Source of the DNA: a virus
Strand: one strand, 5' to 3'
IMG/VR virus record: IMGVR_UViG_3300030090_005798
Span: 1-64,000 of that record
Length of the DNA: 64,000 nt
The notes under the pieces were generated by a model. It was not told the DNA's origin and made no database searches. It worked only from the letters and a program-made list of their open reading frames with translations. This document shows, piece after piece, positions 8,413 to 15,800 of this stretch. Numbering within the stretch: position 1 is the first letter of the stretch; every line of letters starts with the position of its first letter. The position numbers were made by a program, and so were the translations under genes.

Positions 8413-8906
8413 TTTTTTATTTTGTTAATAATGCGACTAGTGCTTGTGTTTTTGATAAATGGTATAACTTTTAAAATAGCATTACCTTTAGCTTTTAACT
8501 CTGCTTTATTTAAGGAATCTGGGTCATAGTCGCCCCCTTTGCACCAAAAGTCTGGTTGAAGCTCCTTTAAATGCTTAGAAACAGTTTTTGTATTGAAGAT
8601 AAATACATAATCAACCGCTTCGTGACAAGCTACCATGTATGCTCTTTCTTTGGCTGGAATGATTGGACGACCATCTCCTTTAAGTGCCTTGACGCTCGCG
8701 TCTCCATTTATACCTACAACCAATTTAGAATTCAAGCTACAAGCATTCTTCATGGCATTTAGCAAACTAGCGTGACCAGCATGAAATAAGTCGAAACACC
8801 CGTTAGCAAAAATAAAAAATTTTTTAAGACCGCAAGCCTCTAAAGTTCTAGCAAATTCCCTCTCTTGCTTGATTTCTTCAAAAGATAGGATTTTTTTATG
8901 TTTCAT
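8409..8906 (-). CDS. hldE2: D-heptose 1-phosphate adenylyltransferase (HldE C-terminal type)
   Basis: The protein has FIFANGCFDLFHAGHASLL, the HxGH motif of the cytidylyltransferase-like fold, a later VGINGD strand and the STSRIINKI end (the S/TSxxI signature). These match the RfaE2 half of HldE, which makes ADP-D-glycero-beta-D-manno-heptose from heptose 1-phosphate and ATP. A longer reading to a TTG at 8945 exists, but an ATG at 8906 overlaps the kinase stop as ATGA and has an AAGGGGG ribosome site, giving about 165 residues. In E. coli both halves are one protein; here they are separate genes in kinase-transferase order. Confidence 0.8.
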   Translation of the reverse strand: MKHKKILSFEEIKQEREFARTLEACGLKKFFIFANGCFDLFHAGHASLLNAMKNACSLNSKLVVGINGDASVKALKGDGRPIIPAKERAYMVACHEAVDYVFIFNTKTVSKHLKELQPDFWCKGGDYDPDSLNKAELKAKGNAILKVIPFIKNTSTSRIINKIKK

Positions 8907-9658
8907 ACTGTAGAAACCCCCTTCTTCCTTATTACTTTTTGGCAACAGTCTTGGGCGAAAATAATAGCTGTTTTTATGTTTTGTGTAGATGTGAACCCGT
9001 AAGAAAAAGCCGCCAAAAAAGTATCTCCAGCACCAGAAACATCTCTTATCTCTGATGGGTTTTTTAATTCAAAATCCTGATCTTTATAAGAGCAACCTCT
9101 TTCTGCTTTTGTTACAATTACGTTTTCCGCTCTATGTTTCCATCCATTCTCTAGGTATTCTTTCTCGTTAATTTTTATAAACGTAAAACAATCTGCCCAA
9201 TCGACATTAAATTCTTTTTTAGTATCCAAGAAGGATAGTTTGGCTCTCCTAGCTATTTGCACAAGGTCTGAGTCCTTTAAGAATCCCTTATTATAATCTG
9301 AAACAACAACAGCATCATATTCCTCTATGTTTTCTGGAAGTGTTCCACAATAGGTGTAGCTATCCGTATCTACCCTCAAGAGCATTTGATTAGATATAGA
9401 GTCTATATACCTAGTCTTGTATCCCATAGATTCATTAGTAAACAAATCAATTTGATTTTTATGTGGGATGTCTTTATGGGTCTCATTATCTATAGCTACC
9501 AAATTTGAATAAACATTACTAGCCATGCCTGAGTTACTTACTCCACTTTCTGGGACAAAAACTGGAGCAGGGGCTTCTGGGCAAAGTCTGTTAGCAGTTC
9601 CGTAGCAAAACCGATCATTGCAAGTTTCTCCTATGACTAAAAACTTCATTGGGAACAA
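8903..9658 (-). CDS. hldE1: D-heptose 7-phosphate 1-kinase (HldE N-terminal type, PfkB family)
   Basis: The 251-residue PfkB/ribokinase-type protein has an N-terminal VIGETCNDRF strand, a CPEAPAPVF segment like the CPEAPVPV signature of RfaE1, a VSDYNKGFL turn, and the anion-hole and base motif SGAGDTFLAAFSYGF near residue 211. It is shorter than the roughly 320-residue RfaE1 half, mainly in the middle. It would phosphorylate heptose 7-phosphate at O-1 in ADP-heptose synthesis. It overlaps the cupin gene upstream and HldE2 downstream (ATGA), supporting stoichiometric expression of the pair. Confidence 0.8.
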   Translation of the reverse strand: MFPMKFLVIGETCNDRFCYGTANRLCPEAPAPVFVPESGVSNSGMASNVYSNLVAIDNETHKDIPHKNQIDLFTNESMGYKTRYIDSISNQMLLRVDTDSYTYCGTLPENIEEYDAVVVSDYNKGFLKDSDLVQIARRAKLSFLDTKKEFNVDWADCFTFIKINEKEYLENGWKHRAENVIVTKAERGCSYKDQDFELKNPSEIRDVSGAGDTFLAAFSYGFTSTQNIKTAIIFAQDCCQKVIRKKGVSTV

Positions 9659-10017
9659 CCTTTCTCAACTCGATATGAGTCTTCGTTAAAATGCTCTGTG
9701 CTTACTTCAAAAACACTGGACTCCTCAAGGGCTGTTAATTTATGAGGAACACAAGGTTTTAAGTGAACTACATCTCCCTCTTCAAGTAGTTTTTCTTTCC
9801 TAGTAGCTTTTTCTAAATCAAAATATTCTAACTTAAGCCTTCCCCTAGTAACACACCATGTTTCTTCTTTTTTAATATGGTAATGCATAGAAAAAGAAGA
9901 GTCCTTTTTGAACTGTAAGATTTTACCACAATATTTGTTATTGTTAGTAATCCAAAGTTCTTCTCCCCAACCTTTTGAGTGGACTTCTAAACGACTAAAA
10001 ACAGGCTCAATACTCAT
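9646..10017 (-). CDS. Cupin-fold sugar-phosphate or mannose-isomerase-like protein
   Basis: A single cupin domain fills the 123 residues: SMHYHIKKEETWCVTRGR supplies H-x-H and Glu of cupin motif 1, and GDVVHLKPCVPHKL supplies motif 2 with its His. The opening WGEELWI resembles the C-terminal isomerase domain of mannose-1-phosphate guanylyltransferase/phosphomannose isomerases. It starts the heptose cluster and overlaps the kinase gene by 13 bases, so isomerisation or epimerisation of a sugar phosphate is plausible. The exact substrate cannot be read from the sequence. Confidence 0.6.
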   Translation of the reverse strand: MSIEPVFSRLEVHSKGWGEELWITNNNKYCGKILQFKKDSSFSMHYHIKKEETWCVTRGRLKLEYFDLEKATRKEKLLEEGDVVHLKPCVPHKLTALEESSVFEVSTEHFNEDSYRVEKGCSQ

Positions 10018-10061
10018 CTAGAGTATTATAGCCTGTTGTCTGAATTATTCAAGGAATAAAA

Positions 10062-10250
10062 TTACTCTCCTTTATCTTTGCTCTTACCGATATTTAAAGC
10101 AGCCCAATCAATAAGTGCATAGATTTTAGCCCAAAAAGTTCCCTTTTTAGGAGTAGGGGTTGCTGCGGTAATGGCAGAGGCGAGGGCAACAGCAGAAGCT
10201 ACTACACCCCACCAAGGGTTATCCTGAATCAATTGAATGATTGTGTCCAT
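10062..10250 (-). CDS. Small membrane protein, unknown role
   Basis: This 62-residue protein has one clear transmembrane segment (WWGVVASAVALASAITAAT, about residues 13-31), a short TPTPKKGT turn and a second, weaker hydrophobic helix (FWAKIYALIDWAALNIG) before a charged tail. Small proteins of this build are common near phage lysis genes and can be holins or accessory membrane proteins. It lies about 1.3 kb from the endolysin, with a three-helix holin candidate elsewhere, so an accessory role is as likely as a holin role. A GTGTAA element lies 26 bases upstream. Confidence 0.5.
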   Translation of the reverse strand: MDTIIQLIQDNPWWGVVASAVALASAITAATPTPKKGTFWAKIYALIDWAALNIGKSKDKGE

Positions 10251-10276
10251 AATAAATTATATGATTATATTCTATA

Positions 10277-10282
10277 TTACAC
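10277..10282 (-). promoter_or_regulatory. GTGTAA element upstream of the small membrane protein gene
   Basis: The minus strand reads GTGTAAT, followed by an AT-rich 26-base leader with no Shine-Dalgarno sequence before the ATG at 10250. It lies in the 55-base gap after the GT9-like gene. Confidence 0.35.
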
Positions 10283-10305
10283 AACCGAAAATTTAAGGGG
10301 AAGAA

Positions 10306-11220
10306 TTATATTCTTTTGTAGGAATAGGCCACCCCCATATCGTGCTCTTCAGTAGAATAATACTGCCAATGATGATCTATCCAGCTAAAATTACCACTCA
10401 AATGGCCACCCAAAGGAGTAAATCTTGCTAAATCGGCATGACAATTCGTCCAAGAAGCTGTATTTATAATAATTTTTTTACTAAGATGTGGATAACAGTT
10501 AGCTATATTCATTGGTCCACTATTAATGCCAATAAAAATTGCGCTTTTGGCTATAGTTTCTACCATTTCCCAAATACTTTGTCCTCTCTTGTCTATAAAC
10601 GGAGAGTCGTTGTCTTGTTCCCCTCCAACTTGTATAATTTTGTAATTAGAATATCTCTTTCTAATTTGTTCTACTACGTTATGAGGTATGTATTGAGTTG
10701 TGCTTACCCCACGACCAATGTGTATGGCTATTTGATCCTGAACCACATCATTTGGATCTTCATATTTGTATAGCCTTGGTGATCTTGGAAGATCTAGTTT
10801 AGGGTTTTGATAGGGGTGTATGCCAAGCCACTCGTATAGCCAAGTATTCCTACCGCTGGTTATATACTCTTCTCTGTAGGCTGGATAAAGTCGAAATACT
10901 AATATATTATCCTTTTTATTTTTCTCCTCTAAAAGCATGGTCCGATGACCACGGATATCAGGGTTGATCCAATCAGTAGCCTTACAGCAAAGATGGGCAT
11001 AAGGCTCATTGCCAGCAAAATTTATTTTAATTGGTTTGTAATCTGGGAGTCTTGCCTCTACATCTCTATCTACATATGGATTGTGATCAAAAACCCAACT
11101 TTTATTAAGGTCAATTAATCTTACTCCATACCATTTATAAAAAGCCTCTGGTATGGCGGCAAATTGAACTCTATCACCTACGCCATTATAATCTATATTT
11201 ATGTAGATTTGTTTGCTCAT
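10306..11220 (-). CDS. Glycosyltransferase family 9-like (heptosyltransferase type)
   Basis: The 304-residue protein has a Gly-rich N-terminal strand (INIDYNGVGDRVQFAAIPEA) and the GT9 C-terminal donor-binding layout: IIQVGGEQDND, then SIWEMVETIAKSAIFIGINSGPMNIA, where the D/N-S-G-P-x-H/N loop marks ADP-heptose-LPS heptosyltransferases. GT9 enzymes move heptose from ADP-heptose to LPS core or another acceptor. The presence of hldE1, hldE2 and hldD in the same phage makes ADP-heptose a likely donor. The acceptor is unknown. It overlaps the upstream 97-residue gene by one base. Confidence 0.65.
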   Translation of the reverse strand: MSKQIYINIDYNGVGDRVQFAAIPEAFYKWYGVRLIDLNKSWVFDHNPYVDRDVEARLPDYKPIKINFAGNEPYAHLCCKATDWINPDIRGHRTMLLEEKNKKDNILVFRLYPAYREEYITSGRNTWLYEWLGIHPYQNPKLDLPRSPRLYKYEDPNDVVQDQIAIHIGRGVSTTQYIPHNVVEQIRKRYSNYKIIQVGGEQDNDSPFIDKRGQSIWEMVETIAKSAIFIGINSGPMNIANCYPHLSKKIIINTASWTNCHADLARFTPLGGHLSGNFSWIDHHWQYYSTEEHDMGVAYSYKRI

Positions 11221-11513
11221 TAAGAAAGATTCAATGATTCTGGGGCTATTTCTTCTAGCTCCTCACACAGTCTATCTATCTCATCAGGCATCATGTGCCT
11301 AGCATTATTTCTGAGCTTTGAAACTTCCCACTCAAACTTACAGAACTTGTCCCCCTGTTCTATATTCTTCTTTTCTTTATTATCATAAATAAAGGTATCG
11401 AAAACCTCATACCTGATAGGGTCTATACATTTCTCAATTGGATCAAATGTGGAGCGACTGGTGACATAATCAAAGATGTCATACCTACTTACTTTAATTT
11501 TGACTTTTTGCAT
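11220..11513 (-). CDS. Hypothetical protein
   Basis: A 97-residue protein of no family I recognise. It is acidic towards the C-terminus (IDRLCEELEEIAPESL), has no signal sequence or membrane segment, and contains a basic first strand. Its stop shares a base with the start of the GT9-like gene, so the two are probably co-translated. It lies between the endolysin and the sugar cluster. Confidence 0.5.
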   Translation of the reverse strand: MQKVKIKVSRYDIFDYVTSRSTFDPIEKCIDPIRYEVFDTFIYDNKEKKNIEQGDKFCKFEWEVSKLRNNARHMMPDEIDRLCEELEEIAPESLNLS

Positions 11514-11557
11514 TAGAGTCTAATATACGAGATTATATATTAGATTTTAGAAAAAGT

Positions 11558-12178
11558 CTAGACAATTCTAATTCTGCTCCTGATTTTTGAAACGTGCCTT
11601 TTCTTTTCTAAAACAGAGCCGCCCTCCCTGCTTCCAGCACCGTTTGTGTTACCTTCAATAGTAACTACATAACCGCTTGAGTCTGCGTCTTTTACAGCTA
11701 ATCCAATATGAGAAAAAGTAAATACAACAATATCACCTGCTTTAATATCTTCGTTTGTAGGTTTGCGGAGTTCCACGCCTTTTGTGCTTTCTTGTTTAGC
11801 CCAGTTCTCAAAGTCCCAAGCTCCAGCGGTTCTCGGTCTTTTGAATGCTACATCCTCTCCTTCAATAGCTTCTCTAACTAACCAGCAAATAAAAGCAGCG
11901 CACCAAGGCCAACCTTTGTCTGCGTCTAACCATGTGGCCGCTTTGTATTCATCTACTCTTGGCCCACAATTACTGCCGTCAACTTCGGAGACTCCTATTT
12001 CTTCTCTCGCCAAGGAAACCATTTTCTCTGCTACACTCCCACCAGAGACAACAGTATCTTTGGTCGATAACTTAGCTAAAATAGCATTCCACGTTACAGG
12101 CCCATCAGCACCATCAGCAGAGACTCCAAGGAGTTTCTGCACAGCTTTTACTACTTCTTTTTTGCCTTTAAAATTCAT
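11558..12178 (-). CDS. Endolysin: peptidoglycan-binding domain plus CHAP amidase/peptidase
   Basis: The first 40 residues form a PG_binding_1-like repeat (KAVQKLLGVSADGADGPVTW). The catalytic part is a CHAP domain: Cys in GWPWCAAFICWLVREA (about residue 90), His in FSHIGLAVKD (about 158) and an Asn/Glu pair in VTIEGNTN. CHAP enzymes cut peptidoglycan amide bonds. A longer GTG reading to 12187 exists, but the ATG at 12178 overlaps the upstream stop as TAATG and has AAGGTG six bases upstream, so it is preferred (206 residues). No signal peptide is seen, so export needs a holin, and holin and spanin genes lie upstream. Confidence 0.85.
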   Translation of the reverse strand: MNFKGKKEVVKAVQKLLGVSADGADGPVTWNAILAKLSTKDTVVSGGSVAEKMVSLAREEIGVSEVDGSNCGPRVDEYKAATWLDADKGWPWCAAFICWLVREAIEGEDVAFKRPRTAGAWDFENWAKQESTKGVELRKPTNEDIKAGDIVVFTFSHIGLAVKDADSSGYVVTIEGNTNGAGSREGGSVLEKKRHVSKIRSRIRIV

Positions 12179-12783
12179 TATGAACACCTTCTGCTAAAAC
12201 TAGCGCACACAGACATCACGATACATAGAACAACTGTTAGTATCATGAAGTTTTTGTAGTCAGTTATTTTTTCATTTAAAATCGCAGCTTGTTCCTCATT
12301 GTAATACATTTTTGTATCCATGATGTTGTTGATGGCTTCTATTGTGGGGTCAGTCATCTCATACATCGTGGGAACTGATGCTTTAATCAATTCAACATTG
12401 TTCGTATTCCCCCATTCAATTAATTGATTAACATAAAGATTTATTTTCTTTTCTTGTTCAAATACAAAATCTGCATACTCAACCTCTTTTGGGGTTATAT
12501 CCTTCTTATAACCTTCTAAATATTCATCCTTATATACCCTCTCCTCTTCTAAGGTCTCTACCATTTCTGCTGGAGTTATGACTCCATGAGAGGTTTTTAC
12601 GACCGAATCTACAATGATGACCCCATACCAATCAAAGCACATGCCAATCTCCATAATGGAAGACTCTGATTGTCGAGCATTCTCTTTTAGTGTGTTTTGA
12701 ATGTTTTCAGTAAGGAAAAGACCCTTGAAACCAAAAGCTAGACAAATAGCAGATAAACAATAAACAATAAATTTAGGTCTCAT
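12178..12783 (-). CDS. Membrane protein of the lysis cassette, two terminal membrane helices
   Basis: This 201-residue protein has an N-terminal hydrophobic helix (FIVYCLSAICLAFGFKGLFL, about residues 5-24) and a C-terminal one (FMILTVVLCIVMSVCASF, about 178-195). Between them lies a charged helical stretch of about 150 residues. Its start overlaps the holin stop (ATGA) and its stop overlaps the endolysin start, so it is locked into the lysis operon. The long extracytoplasmic or cytoplasmic middle could make it an antiholin, a holin partner or a fusion-type spanin. Family not recognised. Confidence 0.5.
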   Translation of the reverse strand: MRPKFIVYCLSAICLAFGFKGLFLTENIQNTLKENARQSESSIMEIGMCFDWYGVIIVDSVVKTSHGVITPAEMVETLEEERVYKDEYLEGYKKDITPKEVEYADFVFEQEKKINLYVNQLIEWGNTNNVELIKASVPTMYEMTDPTIEAINNIMDTKMYYNEEQAAILNEKITDYKNFMILTVVLCIVMSVCASFSRRCS

Positions 12784-13097
12784 TTTTTAATAAAATTTTC
12801 TGGGTTCTTGGCGAATTTTTCACCTAGCCTTACTATACCACTAATAACCTCTGGACTTATTACACCAATAATACCGTAAGTGATTGCCTTAGTTAAGGAT
12901 GATACATCTGTTTGTTCTAATACAAACCAAGCTATGCCAGCAGCGAGGGCTGCTGTAATTACCCTTTTAAACTGTTGTTTAAGTGTTAATCCATTATTAC
13001 CTGATAAGAGCCTAGCAAACATCGCAGCAGCACCTACAAGCGGGACTAACCAGCCTCCATTGAGGAATTCTTTGATTAAAGACTTTTCAGGTTCCAT
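12780..13097 (-). CDS. Putative holin, three membrane helices
   Basis: At 105 residues, the protein has three hydrophobic segments (WLVPLVGAAAMFARLL, ITAALAAGIAWFVL, ITYGIIGVISPEVISGIV) and a charged C-terminus (ending NPENFIKK). Length and helix number resemble LydA-type (superfamily III) phage holins. It is the first gene of a three-gene run holin, membrane protein, endolysin, with ATGA and TAATG overlaps. A GTGTAG variant of the phage element stands 11 bases upstream of the ATG. Membrane poration is inferred from family shape and position. Confidence 0.65.
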   Translation of the reverse strand: MEPEKSLIKEFLNGGWLVPLVGAAAMFARLLSGNNGLTLKQQFKRVITAALAAGIAWFVLEQTDVSSLTKAITYGIIGVISPEVISGIVRLGEKFAKNPENFIKK

Positions 13098-13108
13098 GTA
13101 ATTAACTT

Positions 13109-13114
13109 CTACAC
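13109..13114 (-). promoter_or_regulatory. GTGTAG variant element upstream of the holin
   Basis: One mismatch from GTGTAA. It sits 11 bases before the holin ATG at 13097 and directly beside the terminator stem, the same terminator-then-element order as seen at 61361-61397. Confidence 0.25.
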
Positions 13115-13145
13115 AAAAAAAGCCACCCGTGCAGGTGGCTTTTTT
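13115..13145 (-). terminator. Rho-independent terminator after the outer-membrane protein gene
   Basis: A perfect 12-bp stem, 13116-13127 with 13134-13145, includes AGCCACC and GGTGGCT around a six-base loop and is flanked by A and T runs, so it can work in both directions. Both neighbouring genes run leftwards, so it ends the transcript of the beta-barrel gene before the lysis genes. Confidence 0.85.
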
Positions 13146-13170
13146 ATTTTATAATTAAAACTAATTTAAA

Positions 13171-13842
13171 TTAGAAGTTGTATGACAATCCTGCGCCAAC
13201 AATCCACTCTTGATCTACTTCAAGAGAAGACCCGTCGAGGTCGTTATCGTTAAAGGAAACTTTTCCAACGATAGAAATATCCTCTGTCAAAACATAATTT
13301 GCTTTAACGCCAAGCTCAAGTGAATCATATTCTTCTGCAATATTTACAGTCACAAAAGGGCTTAAGGTAAGATTTTCGACAGGTGTCTTAAAGTCATATG
13401 AAGCTCCAAGCTCTACTCCGAACCAGTCGTTGTTGTCCTCATACCAAACACCAACAGAAAAATCTGCAATGTAAGTATAATCAGCAGTCAAAGATAGTTC
13501 TTCTCTGTCTCCAAAGATAGATTCGGTGTCTTTTAGAGCAGCAGTCAAGCCAATGTTTTGACCGAAAAGATCAACCCCAAGGCTGTAGCTAGCTCCAAAG
13601 TCCATCTCGCCACCGCCGTCAGTGTCGAAAAGTGATGCACTAAATGAAAGATCTCCCCCTCCCAGAGCGGTAGATAGAGCAAGAGAAGCTCCAATAGAGT
13701 CTTCCCTTGTTGCTAGACCTCTGTCAGTGCTAAAGTTTGAAATTGATGCCCCACCTTCAACGGACAAATCCGTTGCTACAGTGGTAGCAGAGGCTGCGCT
13801 AATAATTGAAGCGCCCAGTAGTGTAAGAATTAGTTTCTTCAT
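13171..13842 (-). CDS. Outer-membrane beta-barrel protein encoded by the phage
   Basis: The 223-residue protein starts with a Sec signal (KKLILTLLGASIISAASA, cut after about residue 19). The rest is alternating polar/hydrophobic strands with acidic turns, and it ends in the aromatic GLSYNF, a C-terminal Phe typical of BAM-assembled barrels. About eight to ten strands fit. Known phage barrels such as Lom-like proteins alter the host surface or block superinfection. It could also be a lysis or transport aid. It is followed by its own terminator, so it is probably strongly or independently expressed. An AT-rich leader holds no clear ribosome site. Confidence 0.75.
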   Translation of the reverse strand: MKKLILTLLGASIISAASATTVATDLSVEGGASISNFSTDRGLATREDSIGASLALSTALGGGDLSFSASLFDTDGGGEMDFGASYSLGVDLFGQNIGLTAALKDTESIFGDREELSLTADYTYIADFSVGVWYEDNNDWFGVELGASYDFKTPVENLTLSPFVTVNIAEEYDSLELGVKANYVLTEDISIVGKVSFNDNDLDGSSLEVDQEWIVGAGLSYNF

Positions 13843-13885
13843 AAATCAAATATATATTACAGAATTGTCATGGTCAAGGGAAAAT

Positions 13886-14101
13886 TTATTCCTCTTCAGG
13901 AATTTCTGCTGGTGCTTCAACAGAGTCAGCAAACTGAGGGGATGAATCAACCTCTGGAGGTGGTCCAGCCGCAGATTCTCTTACTTTCTTCGCTAAAATC
14001 ACAGCGGCTTCAGCTACATTTAAACCTTGAGCCTTGACTGAAATGTCGATTAATTGAATTAATGCCTGAAGCTCATCATCTGAAAAGTCAATAGTTGTCA
14101 T
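13886..14101 (-). CDS. Small conserved-type phage protein, unknown function
   Basis: 71 residues: an N-terminal helical segment (DELQALIQLIDISVKAQGLN, then VAEAAVILAKK), followed by an acidic Pro-rich tail (AGPPPEVDSS to EIPEEE). No membrane segment. I have seen similar short helix-plus-tail proteins in large marine phages, but I cannot name a function. It lies between the outer-membrane protein gene and the spanin pair. Confidence 0.5.
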   Translation of the reverse strand: MTTIDFSDDELQALIQLIDISVKAQGLNVAEAAVILAKKVRESAAGPPPEVDSSPQFADSVEAPAEIPEEE

Positions 14102-14140
14102 ATATGAATTATTATAAATCTGTTTTAAAAAAAATCAACA

Positions 14141-14410
14141 TTATTTGCCGCTAGAAAAGTAAAGTTGCCTCTCTAGCCTCCTGAATCTAGCGTCAGAATG
14201 CCAAATTTCATCATTATTAGGGGTATAAATACCCTTACTTGTTTCTATTGGAATCCCTTTTGTCAAACTCAGAGTAGAAGGCTGATAAATGTTTAAAGGA
14301 GTTGTCTTCACGGATGAGTTCGTCGCGCAAGAGATCAGCACGGTCGGCATCACCGCCATTAGCCCTAATGTCTTCAAGTTCTTGAATAATTCTTTTTCTT
14401 TCTTCTTCAT
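14141..14410 (-). CDS. Outer-membrane lipoprotein, o-spanin (Rz1-like)
   Basis: The 89-residue protein has a lipoprotein signal: basic N-terminus, hydrophobic segment, then lipobox LISC near residue 28 (LMAVMPTVLISC), with the mature chain starting at Cys. The mature part is Ser/Thr/Pro-rich and short, as in Rz1 proteins. Its start lies inside the preceding 88-residue gene in another frame, with 176 bases shared. Nested spanin genes of this kind are a known phage lysis layout. With the inner-membrane partner it would fuse the inner and outer membranes after the endolysin acts. Confidence 0.65.
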   Translation of the reverse strand: MKKKEKELFKNLKTLGLMAVMPTVLISCATNSSVKTTPLNIYQPSTLSLTKGIPIETSKGIYTPNNDEIWHSDARFRRLERQLYFSSGK

Positions 14411-14501
14411 GGTCTTGTTTTAATTGTAGATAGAAAGTCTTATTTTTTAAAGATAAAAATAACTCAATTGATTTTAAAACACTTTTAATTAAGGTAAGCA
14501 T
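14235..14501 (-). CDS. i-spanin-like partner gene, overlapping the o-spanin
   Basis: 88 residues: a hydrophobic or amphipathic N-terminus (TLIKSVLKSIELFLSLKNKTF), then a charged coiled-coil-like region (QDHEEERKRIIQELEDIR and DADRADLLRDELIRED). The gene shares 176 bases with the lipoprotein gene in a different frame, which is the main reason to call it a spanin partner. The membrane helix is weaker than in lambda Rz, so it could be a cytoplasmic or peripheral protein instead. It starts inside the end of hldD. Confidence 0.45.
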   Translation of the reverse strand: MLTLIKSVLKSIELFLSLKNKTFYLQLKQDHEEERKRIIQELEDIRANGGDADRADLLRDELIREDNSFKHLSAFYSEFDKRDSNRNK

Positions 14502-15327
14502 CGATATTTTGGTTTATATATTGTTCTACAGTCTGCCAATCATAATCACCTATAACCTCTAATAATTTAGAGTTATCTGCTTTTGTAAATTTTTGATATT
14601 GACCTTTTAACTCTTTTGGCATTGGGGTCTCAGTAATAATTGCATGAGAATTTGATTTTACAATCTCTGCAACATCCCTGAATGAAGTTGTTTGCCCTGT
14701 CCCTACATTAAAAACGCCTGAAGCATCATTATCTAGCATTCTATAATGTATTTCGCAAACATCATCAATAGAAACAAAATCTCTTTTATATTTTTCGCTT
14801 TTCTCAAATATTTTTATTTCGCCATTTCTTTGAGCTTGTTTGATAAATTTAGACACAGGGCTAGCTTGTTTCCCTTTTTTGTCTTCTCCTAAGCCATAAA
14901 CATTAAAGTATCTAAATCCTTGGTATGGATAATTTTGATGAATTAGCCAACAATCGAACATGTATTTACTAAAAGCATATGGGCTAAGAGGTTTGCAAAA
15001 ATCACTCTCCTTAAAACTTTTTGATGTCCCATAAACAGATGCGCTACTAGCATATTGAAATTTTATTTCATAAAGTTCGCACAATTCGTAAAGCATTACT
15101 GAATATTCGAAATTCTGCTCTAGAATTTTTTCAAGATTAGTTTCAGTGGTATCAGAGTTACCGCCGAGGTGGATGACAATATCTTGGTTCATTACATCTG
15201 GTAAACCAGAATTACCAAGGGTTATGTCAAATTTGGTAACATCGTAGTTTCTATGAGACAAATAGGCGGCTAAATTGCCGCCTATAAATCCTCCCGCTCC
15301 TGTTATTAATACTCTATTTTGTATCAC
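14485..15327 (-). CDS. hldD: ADP-glyceromanno-heptose 6-epimerase (HldD-like)
   Basis: A 280-residue short-chain dehydrogenase/epimerase with N-terminal Rossmann motif ITGAGGFIGGNLA, catalytic Ser in YASSASVYG and YxxxK as YAFSKYMFD. The segments GGNSDTTETN and MPKELKGQYQKFTKADNSKL match the HldD-specific sequence (compare STTE and KGRYQAFTQAD) rather than GalE or Gmd. It converts the D,D to the L,D form of ADP-heptose. With the split HldE it gives most of the phage's ADP-heptose route. Slightly shorter than the usual 310 residues. It overlaps the acidic protein upstream by 14 bases. Confidence 0.75.
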   Translation of the reverse strand: MIQNRVLITGAGGFIGGNLAAYLSHRNYDVTKFDITLGNSGLPDVMNQDIVIHLGGNSDTTETNLEKILEQNFEYSVMLYELCELYEIKFQYASSASVYGTSKSFKESDFCKPLSPYAFSKYMFDCWLIHQNYPYQGFRYFNVYGLGEDKKGKQASPVSKFIKQAQRNGEIKIFEKSEKYKRDFVSIDDVCEIHYRMLDNDASGVFNVGTGQTTSFRDVAEIVKSNSHAIITETPMPKELKGQYQKFTKADNSKLLEVIGDYDWQTVEQYINQNIDAYLN

Positions 15328-15790
15328 TTTCTTCTTCTGGTTCTTCTTCAGAAGCTTCTGAGTCTTCAGGTTTTTGTGGATATTCCCCTTGAAGTAAACT
15401 GTCTAGAATGCAAGCCTTGATTACTGACTCATCAAAATCAGATTGATGTATTTTAAGTAAAATTTTATCAAGTTCTTCATCTCCCGTTTCTTTTTCTAAC
15501 TCTGACTTTTTAAAAAAGTCAAAGTCATCAGAAACAGCAAAGGACTGCACTAATTCGACAACAAGTTCATCATTTTCAAAATGTTTATTAATAGAATAAG
15601 AAGGACTACTTAACGGAGGTTTTTCCTTCTTCTCGCCCTCTGATAACTCAATTAACTGCCCTTGTTTTTTATATTCTTTTAAACACCAAATTTTTTTGGC
15701 GTAAATAGAAGCTTCAGGGAATTTAATATCAGCATCAAAAGATAAACTTTGATATAATTTGTTGTCTAAAAACGTGACAGTGTAAGGCAT
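15314..15790 (-). CDS. Hypothetical acidic protein
   Basis: 158 residues, with a beta-rich first half and an acidic C-terminus (DSEASEEEPEEE). No family recognised. The full ATAGGTGTAA form of the phage element sits immediately before it, ending 10 bases before the ATG at 15790, so this gene may open the hldD-spanin transcription unit. Confidence 0.5.
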   Translation of the reverse strand: MPYTVTFLDNKLYQSLSFDADIKFPEASIYAKKIWCLKEYKKQGQLIELSEGEKKEKPPLSSPSYSINKHFENDELVVELVQSFAVSDDFDFFKKSELEKETGDEELDKILLKIHQSDFDESVIKACILDSLLQGEYPQKPEDSEASEEEPEEESDTK

Positions 15791-15800
15791 TTAAAGACTT

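Noticed and set aside
8907-8945. Longer reading of the heptose adenylyltransferase from TTG at 8945
   Set aside because: The internal ATG at 8906 overlaps the kinase stop and has an AAGGGGG ribosome site; the extra 13 residues have no family support.
12179-12187. GTG start of the endolysin at 12187
   Set aside because: The ATG at 12178 forms a TAATG overlap and has a properly spaced AAGGTG, so it is the better start.
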